The translations under genes and the position numbers were made by a program. From NCBI GenBank assembly GCA_945971355.1, contig CAMFPD010000108.1, positions 1 to 7,288 on the forward strand: 7,288 nucleotides of DNA, in the 5' to 3' direction. The notes under the pieces were generated by a model, which was given only the letters and a program-made list of their open reading frames with translations, was not told where the DNA came from and ran no database searches. Position 1 is the stretch's first letter; the number at the start of each line of letters is the position of its first letter. Positions 1-5,625 of this stretch are shown here, piece by piece. The DNA comes from an uncultured Lachnobacterium sp. (GTDB taxonomy: Bacteria > Bacillota > Clostridia > Lachnospirales > Lachnospiraceae).

Positions 1-47
1 CTCCTGGTCCCAAACCAGGCGCTCTAGCCAAGCTGAGCCACACCCCG
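1..47 (-). tRNA. tRNA-Pro (anticodon TGG), 3' part cut off by the window edge
   Basis: Read on the minus strand from position 47, the sequence starts with the acceptor strand CGGGGTG. A D-arm with GGCTCAGC and a TAGAGC-type 3' side follows, then the anticodon arm CCTGG-TTTGGGA-CCAGG. The seven-base loop places the anticodon at TGG, which reads proline CCN codons. The variable loop, T-arm and 3' acceptor strand lie beyond position 1. The gene is transcribed in the same direction as its neighbours but has its own promoter. Confidence 0.95.
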
Positions 48-56
48 AAGGTTTTC

Positions 57-82
57 TGCATTACGTTATTTTCCGTGACGCA
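57..82 (-). other. Possible hairpin in the 5' leader of pre-tRNA-Pro
   Basis: On the minus strand TGCGTCACG (82-74) can pair with CGTAATGCA (65-57), with one wobble, one mismatch and an 8-nt loop. It would fill most of the leader between the predicted start site and the tRNA. A role for RNase P or leader stability is only a guess. Confidence 0.35.
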
Positions 83-88
83 AGTAGT

Positions 89-117
89 ATTATATGATAC
101 AGGGAGGGGTATGTCAA
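89..117 (-). promoter_or_regulatory. Consensus sigma-A promoter for tRNA-Pro
   Basis: On the minus strand TTGACA (117-112) is separated by exactly 17 bp from TATAAT (94-89). Both hexamers match the housekeeping consensus at all six positions. The start site should fall near 82, about 35 nt before the mature tRNA 5' end at 47. This strength fits a stable-RNA gene and separates the tRNA from the protein operon upstream. Confidence 0.93.
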
Positions 118-144
118 CAGCTTTTTTAAATTTTTTTCATTTTT

Positions 145-804
145 TTAAAAATATTTTTTGAGTTTCCTCTTAATGCCTGCTAATGCCTTACCTCTGTGAC
201 TTATAGCATTTTTCTGTTCCCTTGAAAGTGCTGCTGATGAACAGCCAAACTCATCTAAATAGAAGATTGGATCATAACCAAATCCGTTTTCTCCTGCTAT
301 CTCCCAGCCAATATAACCTTCCATTGTCTCTCTGCTTATAAGGACTTCTCCATCAGGAAGTACTGCTACTATTGCACAGACAAACCTTGCTGTACGTTGT
401 TCTTTTTCCACACCATCTAATCTGTCGATTAGATTCTGGTTTTTTATATCATAGGATGTATCCTCACCCATATATCTGGCAGAATATACACCTGGTTCTT
501 TGTTTAAATAATCAATCTCAAGGCCCGAATCATCTGCAAGTACAATTGCTCCACTGTATTTTTCAGAAATGGCCTTCCAGTTATCATCCTTTTGCTCATC
601 TGTTAAGCCTTTTCCAGCAATATAGTCTGAGATTGCCTTTGCCTTTATTGTGGAATTTGCTTCAAATGTGTCTCCGTCCTCTACTATGTCCACGTTAATC
701 CCTGCTTCCTTCATAGAGAAAACTTCTACATCACAATCCGCCATAATTTCACGGATTTCCCTCATTTTGTCCTTGTTTCCTGTTGCAAAAATAATCTTTG
801 TCAT
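145..804 (-). CDS. rdgB: dITP/XTP pyrophosphatase (RdgB/HAM1 family)
   Basis: This is a cytosolic nucleotide-pool cleaning enzyme. The family hydrolyses XTP, dITP and ITP to the monophosphate and pyrophosphate, keeping deaminated purines out of DNA and RNA. The 219-aa protein shows the family signatures in order: TGNK at 8-11, DGDTFEANS at 43-51, the metal/catalytic loop DDSGLEID at 91-98, GVYSARYMGE at 105-114, GFGYDPIF at 174-181 and ISHRGKA at 201-207. I chose the ATG at 804 because GAGGAAGG sits 8 nt upstream and TGNK falls at the usual place. A TTG at 822 would add six residues and overlap the amidase gene. The start lies 1 bp after the amidase stop (TGATATG), so translation is probably coupled. 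About 20 extra residues sit before DDSG compared with E. coli RdgB. Downstream is only A/T homopolymer tracts with no GC-rich terminator hairpin. Confidence 0.95.
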   Translation of the reverse strand: MTKIIFATGNKDKMREIREIMADCDVEVFSMKEAGINVDIVEDGDTFEANSTIKAKAISDYIAGKGLTDEQKDDNWKAISEKYSGAIVLADDSGLEIDYLNKEPGVYSARYMGEDTSYDIKNQNLIDRLDGVEKEQRTARFVCAIVAVLPDGEVLISRETMEGYIGWEIAGENGFGYDPIFYLDEFGCSSAALSREQKNAISHRGKALAGIKRKLKKYF

Positions 805-805
805 A

Positions 806-1864
806 TCAATATCCTTCCTCAAAAGCTGTCAAAACAGCATTGTATATTCCCTGAGCTACTTTGCACTGATACTCCTCTGATATCAGATTGTCCAATTCTT
901 CCCTGTTGGTCATAAAACCTACTTCTATCAGCGCCACTGGCACTTCACTGGAGCGAATTATATATATGTCATCGCCCTTCATCAAGCCCCTTTTGTTGCT
1001 ACCTGTCGCGTCTGTCACATTATCCAGGCATATCTGCGCCAATCGCTTACTTGAATACTCGCTATCATCTGATTGCGAATACAATACCTGCGTTCCACTT
1101 AAGCTTGTAAAATTACCTGATTGGGACGAATTGTTATGTATACTTATAAACAAATCTGCATCACTGAGATTTGCTAAATCCACTCGTTGTTTAAATGTAG
1201 GATTGGTATCCTCTGTTCTGGTGTAGTAAACCTTGATATTTTCCTCTGATTCATCAAATATCTTCTTAAGCTGCAATGCAATCTGCAGGTTTATTTCCTT
1301 TTCCATGATGCCCTTTTTGGTGGCACCTGCTGCTCTGCTTCCATGCCCTGCATCCACAACAACTATCTTGTCGTACAGTTCATGCGGATCAATAAACTCC
1401 ATTGCCACATTTCCTTCTGTCACTTCTGTTCTGATTTCATACACATGGTCCAAATTCAACTCTATAACTCCATCATCACCATCCTTGTAATAAAACAGTG
1501 ATTTTATATGATCAGAGCTTCCACTTATTCCATAATCGGAAAAGTAATCATCTGCGCCTCCCGGAAATCTCACATACACAGACTGAGTCAGATAATCGTT
1601 TTCTATGCTAAGGCTATCCTCACCAACATCCGCTGGTATTTCTATATTTAGTTGTGTATCCTTTCCCTCTGCTTCCACAAGAATCTCATCCAAGTTTTCC
1701 TGCACCACAGTATATGCATCCCAACTCTCAAACAGTTTTTCCCTTTTTTCCACAACAAGAGCATATCGCTCATGAATTGTAGGCATAAATCTGAAGGTTG
1801 CAAAAAATACCACTGTGAGAAGAGCTATTATGGGAGTTACAATCTTTAGTACTTTCTCATCCAT
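806..1864 (-). CDS. Membrane-anchored N-acetylmuramoyl-L-alanine amidase (Amidase_3)
   Basis: This is a predicted zinc amidase that cleaves the bond between N-acetylmuramic acid and L-Ala in peptidoglycan. It is 352 aa long. Residues about 7-27 form one hydrophobic segment near the N-terminus, read as a signal anchor that places the rest outside the membrane. Residues about 30-65 are charged and may be helical. Residues about 70-165 are beta-rich and resemble the AMIN-type wall-targeting modules of this family, which is inference. The catalytic domain runs from about 166 to 350: VVDAGHGS carries zinc ligand H174, IMEKEINL carries E188, SIHNN carries H243, and ALIEVGFMTN carries catalytic E314. 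All expected residues are present. The gene begins within the protease gene (8-bp overlap) and has no clear SD of its own. It resembles the CwlD/AmiC type, but no specific symbol is justified. Confidence 0.93.
   Translation of the reverse strand: MDEKVLKIVTPIIALLTVVFFATFRFMPTIHERYALVVEKREKLFESWDAYTVVQENLDEILVEAEGKDTQLNIEIPADVGEDSLSIENDYLTQSVYVRFPGGADDYFSDYGISGSSDHIKSLFYYKDGDDGVIELNLDHVYEIRTEVTEGNVAMEFIDPHELYDKIVVVDAGHGSRAAGATKKGIMEKEINLQIALQLKKIFDESEENIKVYYTRTEDTNPTFKQRVDLANLSDADLFISIHNNSSQSGNFTSLSGTQVLYSQSDDSEYSSKRLAQICLDNVTDATGSNKRGLMKGDDIYIIRSSEVPVALIEVGFMTNREELDNLISEEYQCKVAQGIYNAVLTAFEEGY
813..820 (-). promoter_or_regulatory. Ribosome binding site deciding the rdgB start
   Basis: GAGGAAGG on the minus strand lies inside the 3' end of the amidase gene, 8 nt before the ATG at 804. 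It supports that ATG over the upstream in-frame TTG at 822, which would lie on the far side of this site. Confidence 0.75.
1857..1864 (-). promoter_or_regulatory. Overlapping stop/start junction (ATGGATGA), likely translational coupling
   Basis: The amidase ATG (1864-1862) lies just upstream of the protease TGA (1859-1857) in a different frame. The roughly 20 nt before this ATG contain no GGAGG-like site, unlike most other genes here. Re-initiation by ribosomes ending on the protease gene is the simplest explanation. Confidence 0.6.
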
Positions 1865-3515
1865 TTGTAAATGCTTTAATACACAGGTTACAATCCCGTT
1901 TTTCCTTTACATTAATAAATTTATTTCCAGTGTAACTGATATATCCCTCGCCGTCATCCAGGTCTACGCTGTCCATATAACTCTCCTGAGAATCATACTC
2001 TATAGCCAAAGGATATTGCGAGCCAGGAGTCTTCAGATATAGCATCACCGCGAATTTTTCTCCTGCTTTGACGCTTATCTCCTGATCAAAATCAATAGTG
2101 TAATATCCAGCCTGCTCAAGGGTTCCAGAAGCCACCTGTGTCCTTGTGGTAAGCGATGTCTCATTTTGGAAATCGTTTACTATATAAACTTCATACTCTG
2201 TATCTGCGCTGGTTGCATAAAACCCTGCTGCCGCTACCATTTCATCTTTTTCTGCTGTAAACACATTGGCACCATATATCTCCTCTTTTTCAAAGCCGAG
2301 ATTTCCACGCCAGCCACACAGGTCACTCTGATATATGTTGTCATAGTTATCAGTATCTTCTATCCTTGTATATACTACATTGTGGGTTCCAACATTTGTA
2401 TCATAGTATGACACATAGAACACTCCATTGTCTCCAAAACTGTCTCCCCAGCTGTTTTGACAGATAAAAGCTCCATCACCTTCCAGATTTACCGAGAAAT
2501 TCTCCTTCGGATAATTGTCATCCCAACCTATAATCAAAACATCATGATTTGGTTTTTCGGTTCCAATATAACAATATGAATTTGTCGACCGCTTATAATA
2601 CTCGGAATCCCCCTGTGAGCTTCTTATGGTACTGTACAGAGATGTTGTGACACCGCCATATTTAAATACAGCTTCCTTTATTGCCTCATAGTCTTTTCCA
2701 TCTATAACTCTCATTTCCTGCACATGCTTTACCGGCTTTAATGAGCCATCTGTCTTTCCGTCTCCATAAGGGTCATCAGCCTCATACACAGGGCCCTGCC
2801 ATGCAGCAAGATAAGCCATTCCCATGGTGTATTCGCCACCTTCATACTGGTCCGCATCAAATGAATTGCTCATGGACATATGATCCACAGAGAACAAATC
2901 GTTTTCCTCTGGCAAAAGTGCAGATTCCAACGCGCTTGTGGCTGCAAATGCCCAACAGGTTCCATAGCTTCCCTGATTTTTTACAACAGACATCCTCTCT
3001 TTTTCCCGCAAATCATATCGAGTTGGAATTATGGATATGTTATCACTCTCATCCACAGCTGTGGCAGTCTTTGTGGTTATCTCAAAATTACAGCTATATC
3101 CAAGTATATCAGACAAATTTGATAAGCTCACATAATACTCTCCGTCTTCTGCAGGATTTATCTCCATAACCTCTGATATGTTGTGCTTTTCAACCAAAAG
3201 AGAATTCCCTCCATATATATGTGCGCTGCAGTTCATAGCATCTGTGAGGAGTTCAACAGGCACCATTATATTTCTATCAGGGCTCATATATAAGTCGTAA
3301 TCCTCACTTGTATACACCTTGTTATCGATTATTACATTGAGAACACCTGCATTGACATCCTTGGCTACCAGTGGACTCCATGCCTCCTCCGCTATAACTG
3401 CCCCTCTGAAAACTCCAAGCTTGGAATTGTCAAAAGCATATATATATAAATTAAACAAAAATATGGCTGCCATAACAACAGTCATCACAAAATAAATTCT
3501 TGAATATTTCTTCAT
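1857..3515 (-). CDS. Surface papain-like (C1) cysteine protease with stalk-like and lectin-like domains
   Basis: A 552-aa predicted secreted or membrane-anchored endopeptidase. Residues 8-28 form a hydrophobic N-terminal segment after MKKYSR (signal or anchor). Residues about 60-155 resemble the copper-amine-oxidase N-terminal-like stalk domain found in clostridial surface proteins; the cue is the paired patterns MVPVELLTDAMN and YYVSLSNLSDILGY. The peptidase core runs from about 165 to 385: YDLR, then KNQGSYGTCWAFA with oxyanion Q181 and nucleophile C187, NHDVLIIGWDD with H324, and FICQNSWGDSFG with N354. The catalytic set is therefore complete. Residues about 410-550 are beta-rich and match the lectin-like domain that follows bacterial C1 peptidases. 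The start has AAGAAGGAAG just upstream and overlaps the methyltransferase stop by 4 bp (ATGA). I see no sorting motif at the C-terminus. The substrate is unknown; a host, dietary or own-surface protein is possible. Confidence 0.9.
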   Translation of the reverse strand: MKKYSRIYFVMTVVMAAIFLFNLYIYAFDNSKLGVFRGAVIAEEAWSPLVAKDVNAGVLNVIIDNKVYTSEDYDLYMSPDRNIMVPVELLTDAMNCSAHIYGGNSLLVEKHNISEVMEINPAEDGEYYVSLSNLSDILGYSCNFEITTKTATAVDESDNISIIPTRYDLREKERMSVVKNQGSYGTCWAFAATSALESALLPEENDLFSVDHMSMSNSFDADQYEGGEYTMGMAYLAAWQGPVYEADDPYGDGKTDGSLKPVKHVQEMRVIDGKDYEAIKEAVFKYGGVTTSLYSTIRSSQGDSEYYKRSTNSYCYIGTEKPNHDVLIIGWDDNYPKENFSVNLEGDGAFICQNSWGDSFGDNGVFYVSYYDTNVGTHNVVYTRIEDTDNYDNIYQSDLCGWRGNLGFEKEEIYGANVFTAEKDEMVAAAGFYATSADTEYEVYIVNDFQNETSLTTRTQVASGTLEQAGYYTIDFDQEISVKAGEKFAVMLYLKTPGSQYPLAIEYDSQESYMDSVDLDDGEGYISYTGNKFINVKEKRDCNLCIKAFTNG

Positions 3516-4669
3516 TGTACTTCCTTCTTACGTTTTGGTGGCTTTGGTCCCATAAACTGATAAAAATAGGTCTTTATCATTCCGTTGTATATCTTACGGT
3601 TTTTATCAGCTTTTCTTCCTATATAACGTTCTGTATCTTCATAAGAAGTGATTAGATACATAGACCAGGAATCAAGACCTGCATAGGATTGTCCAATCTG
3701 TGTATACAATTCAGGCAATGCAGATTTCTCCTCCAATCGCTCTCCATAAGGTGGATTTGAGATAATAAATCCATACTTCTTAGGATGACGCAAATCTGCT
3801 ACTGCTCTCTGCTGGAAATGAATTAAATGGTCTACTCCTGCACGCTTCGCATTCTCTCTTGCAGCTGCAACCACATCAGGATCGATATCATATCCCTGAA
3901 TATCTACCTGAATATCGGTATTTACCATTTCCTCTGCTTCCTTGACTGTCTCATACCAAAGCTTCTTAGGTATAAAATTCGTCCATGACTCTGCTGTAAA
4001 CTCTCTGTTCATTCCTGGCGCAATATTTGCTGCTATCATGGCAGCTTCAATTGGAAAGGTGCCACTTCCACAGAACGGATCCACAAGTATTCTGTCACCA
4101 TGCCATGGTGTCAGCATAATAAGAGCTGCTGCGAGAGTTTCCGTGATTGGTGCCTTACTGGTTGCAAGTCTATATCCTCTTTTGTGTAAGGACTCTCCTG
4201 AAGTATCAAGAGTTACCATCACTTCATCCTTGTTCAGGAAAACTCTTACAGGGTACGAAGCACCATCCTCTGGAAACCAGTCCAAATGGTATGAGCGTTT
4301 CATTCTCTCAACCATTGCCTTTTTTACAATAGACTGTATATCAGATGGTGAAAAAAGCTTACTCTTTATAGAAGACGCCTTTTTCACCCAGAATTTACCA
4401 TCCTTTGGAATATAGTCCTCCCATGGAAGTGCCTTTACATTTTCGAACAACTCATCAAAGGTTGTAGCCTTGAATCTTCCAACCTGCAAAAGTACCCTCT
4501 CTGCACTTCTGAGGAAAATATTTGCACGACAAATTGCTTCCTCATCCCCCTCGAAGGTTATTCTTCCGTCTTCTACCTTAAGTATCTCATATCCTAAATT
4601 ATATATCTCTCTTTTTAAAACTGCTTCCATTCCAAAATGGCATGGTGCAACTAATTCAAAAGTCTTCAT
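3512..4669 (-). CDS. ypsC: THUMP-domain class I SAM-dependent rRNA methyltransferase (YpsC/RlmL-N type)
   Basis: A cytosolic RNA methyltransferase of the COG0116 family, whose E. coli relative is the RlmL N-terminal half that makes m2G in 23S rRNA. The exact target nucleotide here is inferred only from the family. It is 385 aa, a normal length for the single-domain Gram-positive form. Residues about 1-60 form the ferredoxin-like start (FELVAPCHFGMEAVLKREI), and THUMP continues to about 155. The Rossmann methyltransferase has motif I VDPFCGSGTFPIEAA at 196-210, an acidic SAM-contact strand GYDIDPDVV at 259-267, and motif IV NPPYGERL at 305-312, typical of amino-group methylation. The tail is basic (PKPPKRKKE). 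AGGAGA lies 8 nt before the ATG. It is the first gene of the four-gene cluster; I found no convincing promoter in the AT-rich gap upstream. Confidence 0.92.
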   Translation of the reverse strand: MKTFELVAPCHFGMEAVLKREIYNLGYEILKVEDGRITFEGDEEAICRANIFLRSAERVLLQVGRFKATTFDELFENVKALPWEDYIPKDGKFWVKKASSIKSKLFSPSDIQSIVKKAMVERMKRSYHLDWFPEDGASYPVRVFLNKDEVMVTLDTSGESLHKRGYRLATSKAPITETLAAALIMLTPWHGDRILVDPFCGSGTFPIEAAMIAANIAPGMNREFTAESWTNFIPKKLWYETVKEAEEMVNTDIQVDIQGYDIDPDVVAAARENAKRAGVDHLIHFQQRAVADLRHPKKYGFIISNPPYGERLEEKSALPELYTQIGQSYAGLDSWSMYLITSYEDTERYIGRKADKNRKIYNGMIKTYFYQFMGPKPPKRKKEVQ

Positions 4670-4772
4670 TCGCCAGTTCTCCTAAAAAACATAGTTTGAC
4701 ATTTTTATTTTCACATATTATGAAGAATTTTGAAATAGTTTTTTATAAAGTTTTTGTTAATATTACCTTATT
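4670..4772 (-). other. AT-rich gap between rhodanese and the methyltransferase operon
   Basis: The gap contains the methyltransferase SD (AGGAGA, 4683-4678) and otherwise mostly A and T. No GC-containing hairpin with a U-run ends the rhodanese gene here. No hexamer pair on the minus strand is good enough to call a promoter; CATAAT and TATAAA elements occur but lack a matching -35. Read-through from the rhodanese gene or a weak promoter are both possible. Confidence 0.5.
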
Positions 4773-5057
4773 CTACATAGCTGCATAACCACCTATAACA
4801 GATGCCACCTTGTAACCTCTTCTCCCCAGATATCTGGCTAGCTGCATACTGCTCCCACCATGATCACAGTACAAAATATAATACCTGTCTTTTCTCAAAA
4901 CATTCTCATATATATCTGTTTCATCAATAGGTAAATTAACAGCGCCAGGGAAATGTCCCTGATTGTATTCCTTTTTATCTCTCAAATCCACCACAACAGC
5001 ATTTTTATCCTTTATTGTGCCAACCAAGTCACGCACATACACAATATCAAACTCCAT
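4773..5057 (-). CDS. Single-domain rhodanese-like sulfurtransferase
   Basis: A 94-aa stand-alone rhodanese domain. The family moves sulfane sulfur through a persulfide on an active-site cysteine. The fold markers are present in order: AVVVDLRDKKEYNQGHFPGAVNLP at about 20-43 (the DxR and GHxPGAxN motifs, written here only as a landmark), the active-site loop ILYCDHGGSS at 61-70 with C64 as nucleophile, then SMQLARYLGRRGY and VIGGY near the C-terminus. The loop is six residues long, the rhodanese rather than the Cdc25 phosphatase length. I chose ATG 5057 because GAGGGAGG lies 5 nt upstream. An ATG at 5093 would add 12 polar residues and has no good SD. It stands between two hairpins and the methyltransferase operon; no thiolation or sulfur-uptake partner is adjacent, so its physiological substrate is unknown. 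Confidence 0.88.
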   Translation of the reverse strand: MEFDIVYVRDLVGTIKDKNAVVVDLRDKKEYNQGHFPGAVNLPIDETDIYENVLRKDRYYILYCDHGGSSMQLARYLGRRGYKVASVIGGYAAM

Positions 5058-5062
5058 ATATT

Positions 5063-5070
5063 CCTCCCTC
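5063..5070 (-). promoter_or_regulatory. Ribosome binding site deciding the rhodanese start
   Basis: GAGGGAGG on the minus strand is 5 nt before ATG 5057 and lies downstream of the alternative ATG at 5093. This makes the shorter 94-residue protein the likelier product. Confidence 0.8.
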
Positions 5071-5100
5071 GATTTTTGCTTCGTTGCAAGCATGTTTTTG

Positions 5101-5135
5101 CTGTATAGAGAGTTACGAAGTAATTTCCTATACAG
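5101..5135. repeat. Long imperfect inverted repeat (16-bp arms, 3-nt loop)
   Basis: CTGTATAG (5101-5108) and CTATACAG (5128-5135) are exact inverted copies. The sequence between continues the pairing: GAGTTAC against GTAATTT with G-T wobbles, after one A-C mismatch, leaving GAA as loop (5117-5119). It lies just upstream of the rhodanese gene and 4 bp from the next hairpin. No U-run follows on the minus strand, so it is not a plain terminator. It could be an operator, an RNA structure in the rhodanese leader, or a small repeat element. Confidence 0.65.
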
Positions 5136-5136
5136 T

Positions 5137-5167
5137 AAAATAAGGAGATGCTTTCACATCTCCTTAT
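5137..5167 (-). terminator. Likely intrinsic terminator of the Asn/Thr repeat gene
   Basis: ATAAGGAGATG (5140-5150) and CATCTCCTTAT (5157-5167) form a perfect 11-bp stem with a 6-nt loop. On the minus strand the stem is followed by a short TTTT then ACTG; on the plus strand no T-run follows. The U-tract is short, so termination may be partial. It lies 35 bp beyond the repeat gene's stop codon. Confidence 0.6.
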
Positions 5168-5201
5168 ATTCTATGCAGCTATCTGCAGAATCTAGCCTGT
5201 C

Positions 5202-5462
5202 TTATTCAAAGCGATTATCACCTGTTGCTCTGTCTAATGCATTGTTTGTTGTTTTATTTGTTGTCTTGTTTGTGGTCTTATTTGTTGTCTTGTTTGTACC
5301 TGCATTGTTTGAGCCTGCATTATTTGTGCCTGTGTTGTTTGTGCCTGCATTGTTTGTTGTTTTATTTGTTGTTTTGTTTGTGGTCTTATTTGTGGCTCTG
5401 TCTAATGCATTGCTAGTTGTGTTTGAATTGCTATAGTTTCCTGAATTATTGTTTTTTGCCAT
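5202..5462 (-). CDS. Small Asn/Thr-rich tandem-repeat protein, function unknown
   Basis: I do not recognise a family. The 86-aa protein is almost entirely Asn, Thr, Lys, Gly, Ala and Ser, with no membrane segment, signal peptide or Cys. After a polar start (MAKNNNSGNYSNSN) the order is: NALDRAT (18-24), NKTT tetrads (25-36), a five-residue-period block of NNAGT-like units (37-56), four NKTT tetrads (57-72), a second NALDRAT (74-80), and the tail GDNRFE. The start at 5462 is well supported: AAGGAGG lies 8 nt upstream, while the in-frame ATG at 5489 lies on the far side of that site. A promoter candidate about 30 nt upstream and a hairpin terminator downstream suggest a single-gene unit. Small soluble Asn-rich repeat proteins in spore-formers can be gamma-type SASP-like, but this one lacks their Gln-rich repeat and the link is speculation. 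The opposite frame encodes only a Leu/Val/Phe mirror of the repeat. Confidence 0.75.
   Translation of the reverse strand: MAKNNNSGNYSNSNTTSNALDRATNKTTNKTTNKTTNNAGTNNTGTNNAGSNNAGTNKTTNKTTNKTTNKTTNNALDRATGDNRFE
5227..5412. repeat. 18-bp exact direct repeats bounding a low-complexity block
   Basis: The 18-mer GCTCTGTCTAATGCATTG (plus strand) occurs at 5227-5244 and again at 5395-5412. The copies are 168 bp apart, exactly 56 codons, so both encode NALDRAT in frame. Between them are degenerate 12-bp (NKTT) and 15-bp (NNAGT) tandem units. The arrangement could expand or contract in frame by recombination or slippage. Confidence 0.85.
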
Positions 5463-5470
5463 GTTCTTTT

Positions 5471-5477
5471 CCTCCTT
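5471..5477 (-). promoter_or_regulatory. Strong ribosome binding site of the Asn/Thr repeat gene
   Basis: AAGGAGG on the minus strand, 8 nt before ATG 5462. It is one of the best SD sites in the window and is the main argument that this low-complexity ORF is translated. Confidence 0.8.
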
Positions 5478-5498
5478 GCTAATCAACACAAAGTCCTC

Positions 5499-5528
5499 AT
5501 TTTACAAAACTTTGCTACCCTGTTGCAA
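5499..5528 (-). promoter_or_regulatory. Candidate promoter of the Asn/Thr repeat gene
   Basis: On the minus strand TTGCAA (5528-5523) is 18 bp from TAAAAT (5504-5499), matching the sigma-A consensus at 4 and 5 of 6 positions. A start near 5492 would give a leader of about 30 nt containing the AAGGAGG site. A second candidate lies further upstream at 5625-5597. Confidence 0.5.
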
Positions 5529-5569
5529 GGATAGTATGTGGAATGGTCTAATTTTTATTCACAATTTTC

Positions 5570-5598
5570 TTGATTTTTAGTTTCCTGTAACGTATAAT
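5570..5598 (+). promoter_or_regulatory. Plus-strand sigma-A promoter driving the candidate sRNA
   Basis: TTGATT (5570-5575) is separated by 17 bp from a perfect TATAAT (5593-5598). The predicted start near 5605-5607 coincides with the beginning of a perfect 9-bp hairpin. No plus-strand gene is otherwise present here, so this promoter has no protein-coding client in the window. The surroundings are AT-rich, which raises the chance of a false hit. Confidence 0.6.
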
Positions 5599-5625
5599 CC
5601 TATTTGAAAAGATTATTCTTTTCAA
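5597..5625 (-). promoter_or_regulatory. Possible second, divergent promoter for the Asn/Thr repeat gene
   Basis: On the minus strand TTGAAA (5625-5620) is 17 bp from TAGGAT (5602-5597). The -35 matches 5 of 6 and the -10 matches 4 of 6 positions. Its -10 overlaps the plus-strand TATAAT. It would give a leader of about 125 nt. It is weaker than the plus-strand call and may be coincidental. Confidence 0.35.

Noticed and set aside
118..160. A/T homopolymer tracts after rdgB as an intrinsic terminator
   Set aside because: Only A-T self-pairing is possible and there is no GC-containing stem before a U-run; not enough to call a terminator.
3942..4415. Long plus-strand ORFs opposite the methyltransferase, and similar ones opposite the protease and amidase genes
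   Set aside because: They mirror well-supported minus-strand genes, show no recognisable domains and lack credible start signals.
4696..4724. Plus-strand TTGACA-17 bp-TATGAA, a possible antisense promoter toward the rhodanese gene
   Set aside because: The -35 is perfect but the -10 matches only 4 of 6 in very AT-rich DNA, and no plus-strand terminator or gene follows. Unlike the 5570 promoter it has no supporting partner signal.
4963..5436. Plus-strand frame rich in Val, Leu and Phe repeats, resembling a membrane protein
   Set aside because: It is the antisense of the Asn/Thr repeat gene and the rhodanese start. The repeats come from the coding strand, and no SD or promoter supports it.
5202..5462. 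Tandem repeats as a CRISPR array
   Set aside because: Units are 12-15 bp, degenerate and contiguous, with no unique spacers, and they keep a reading frame.
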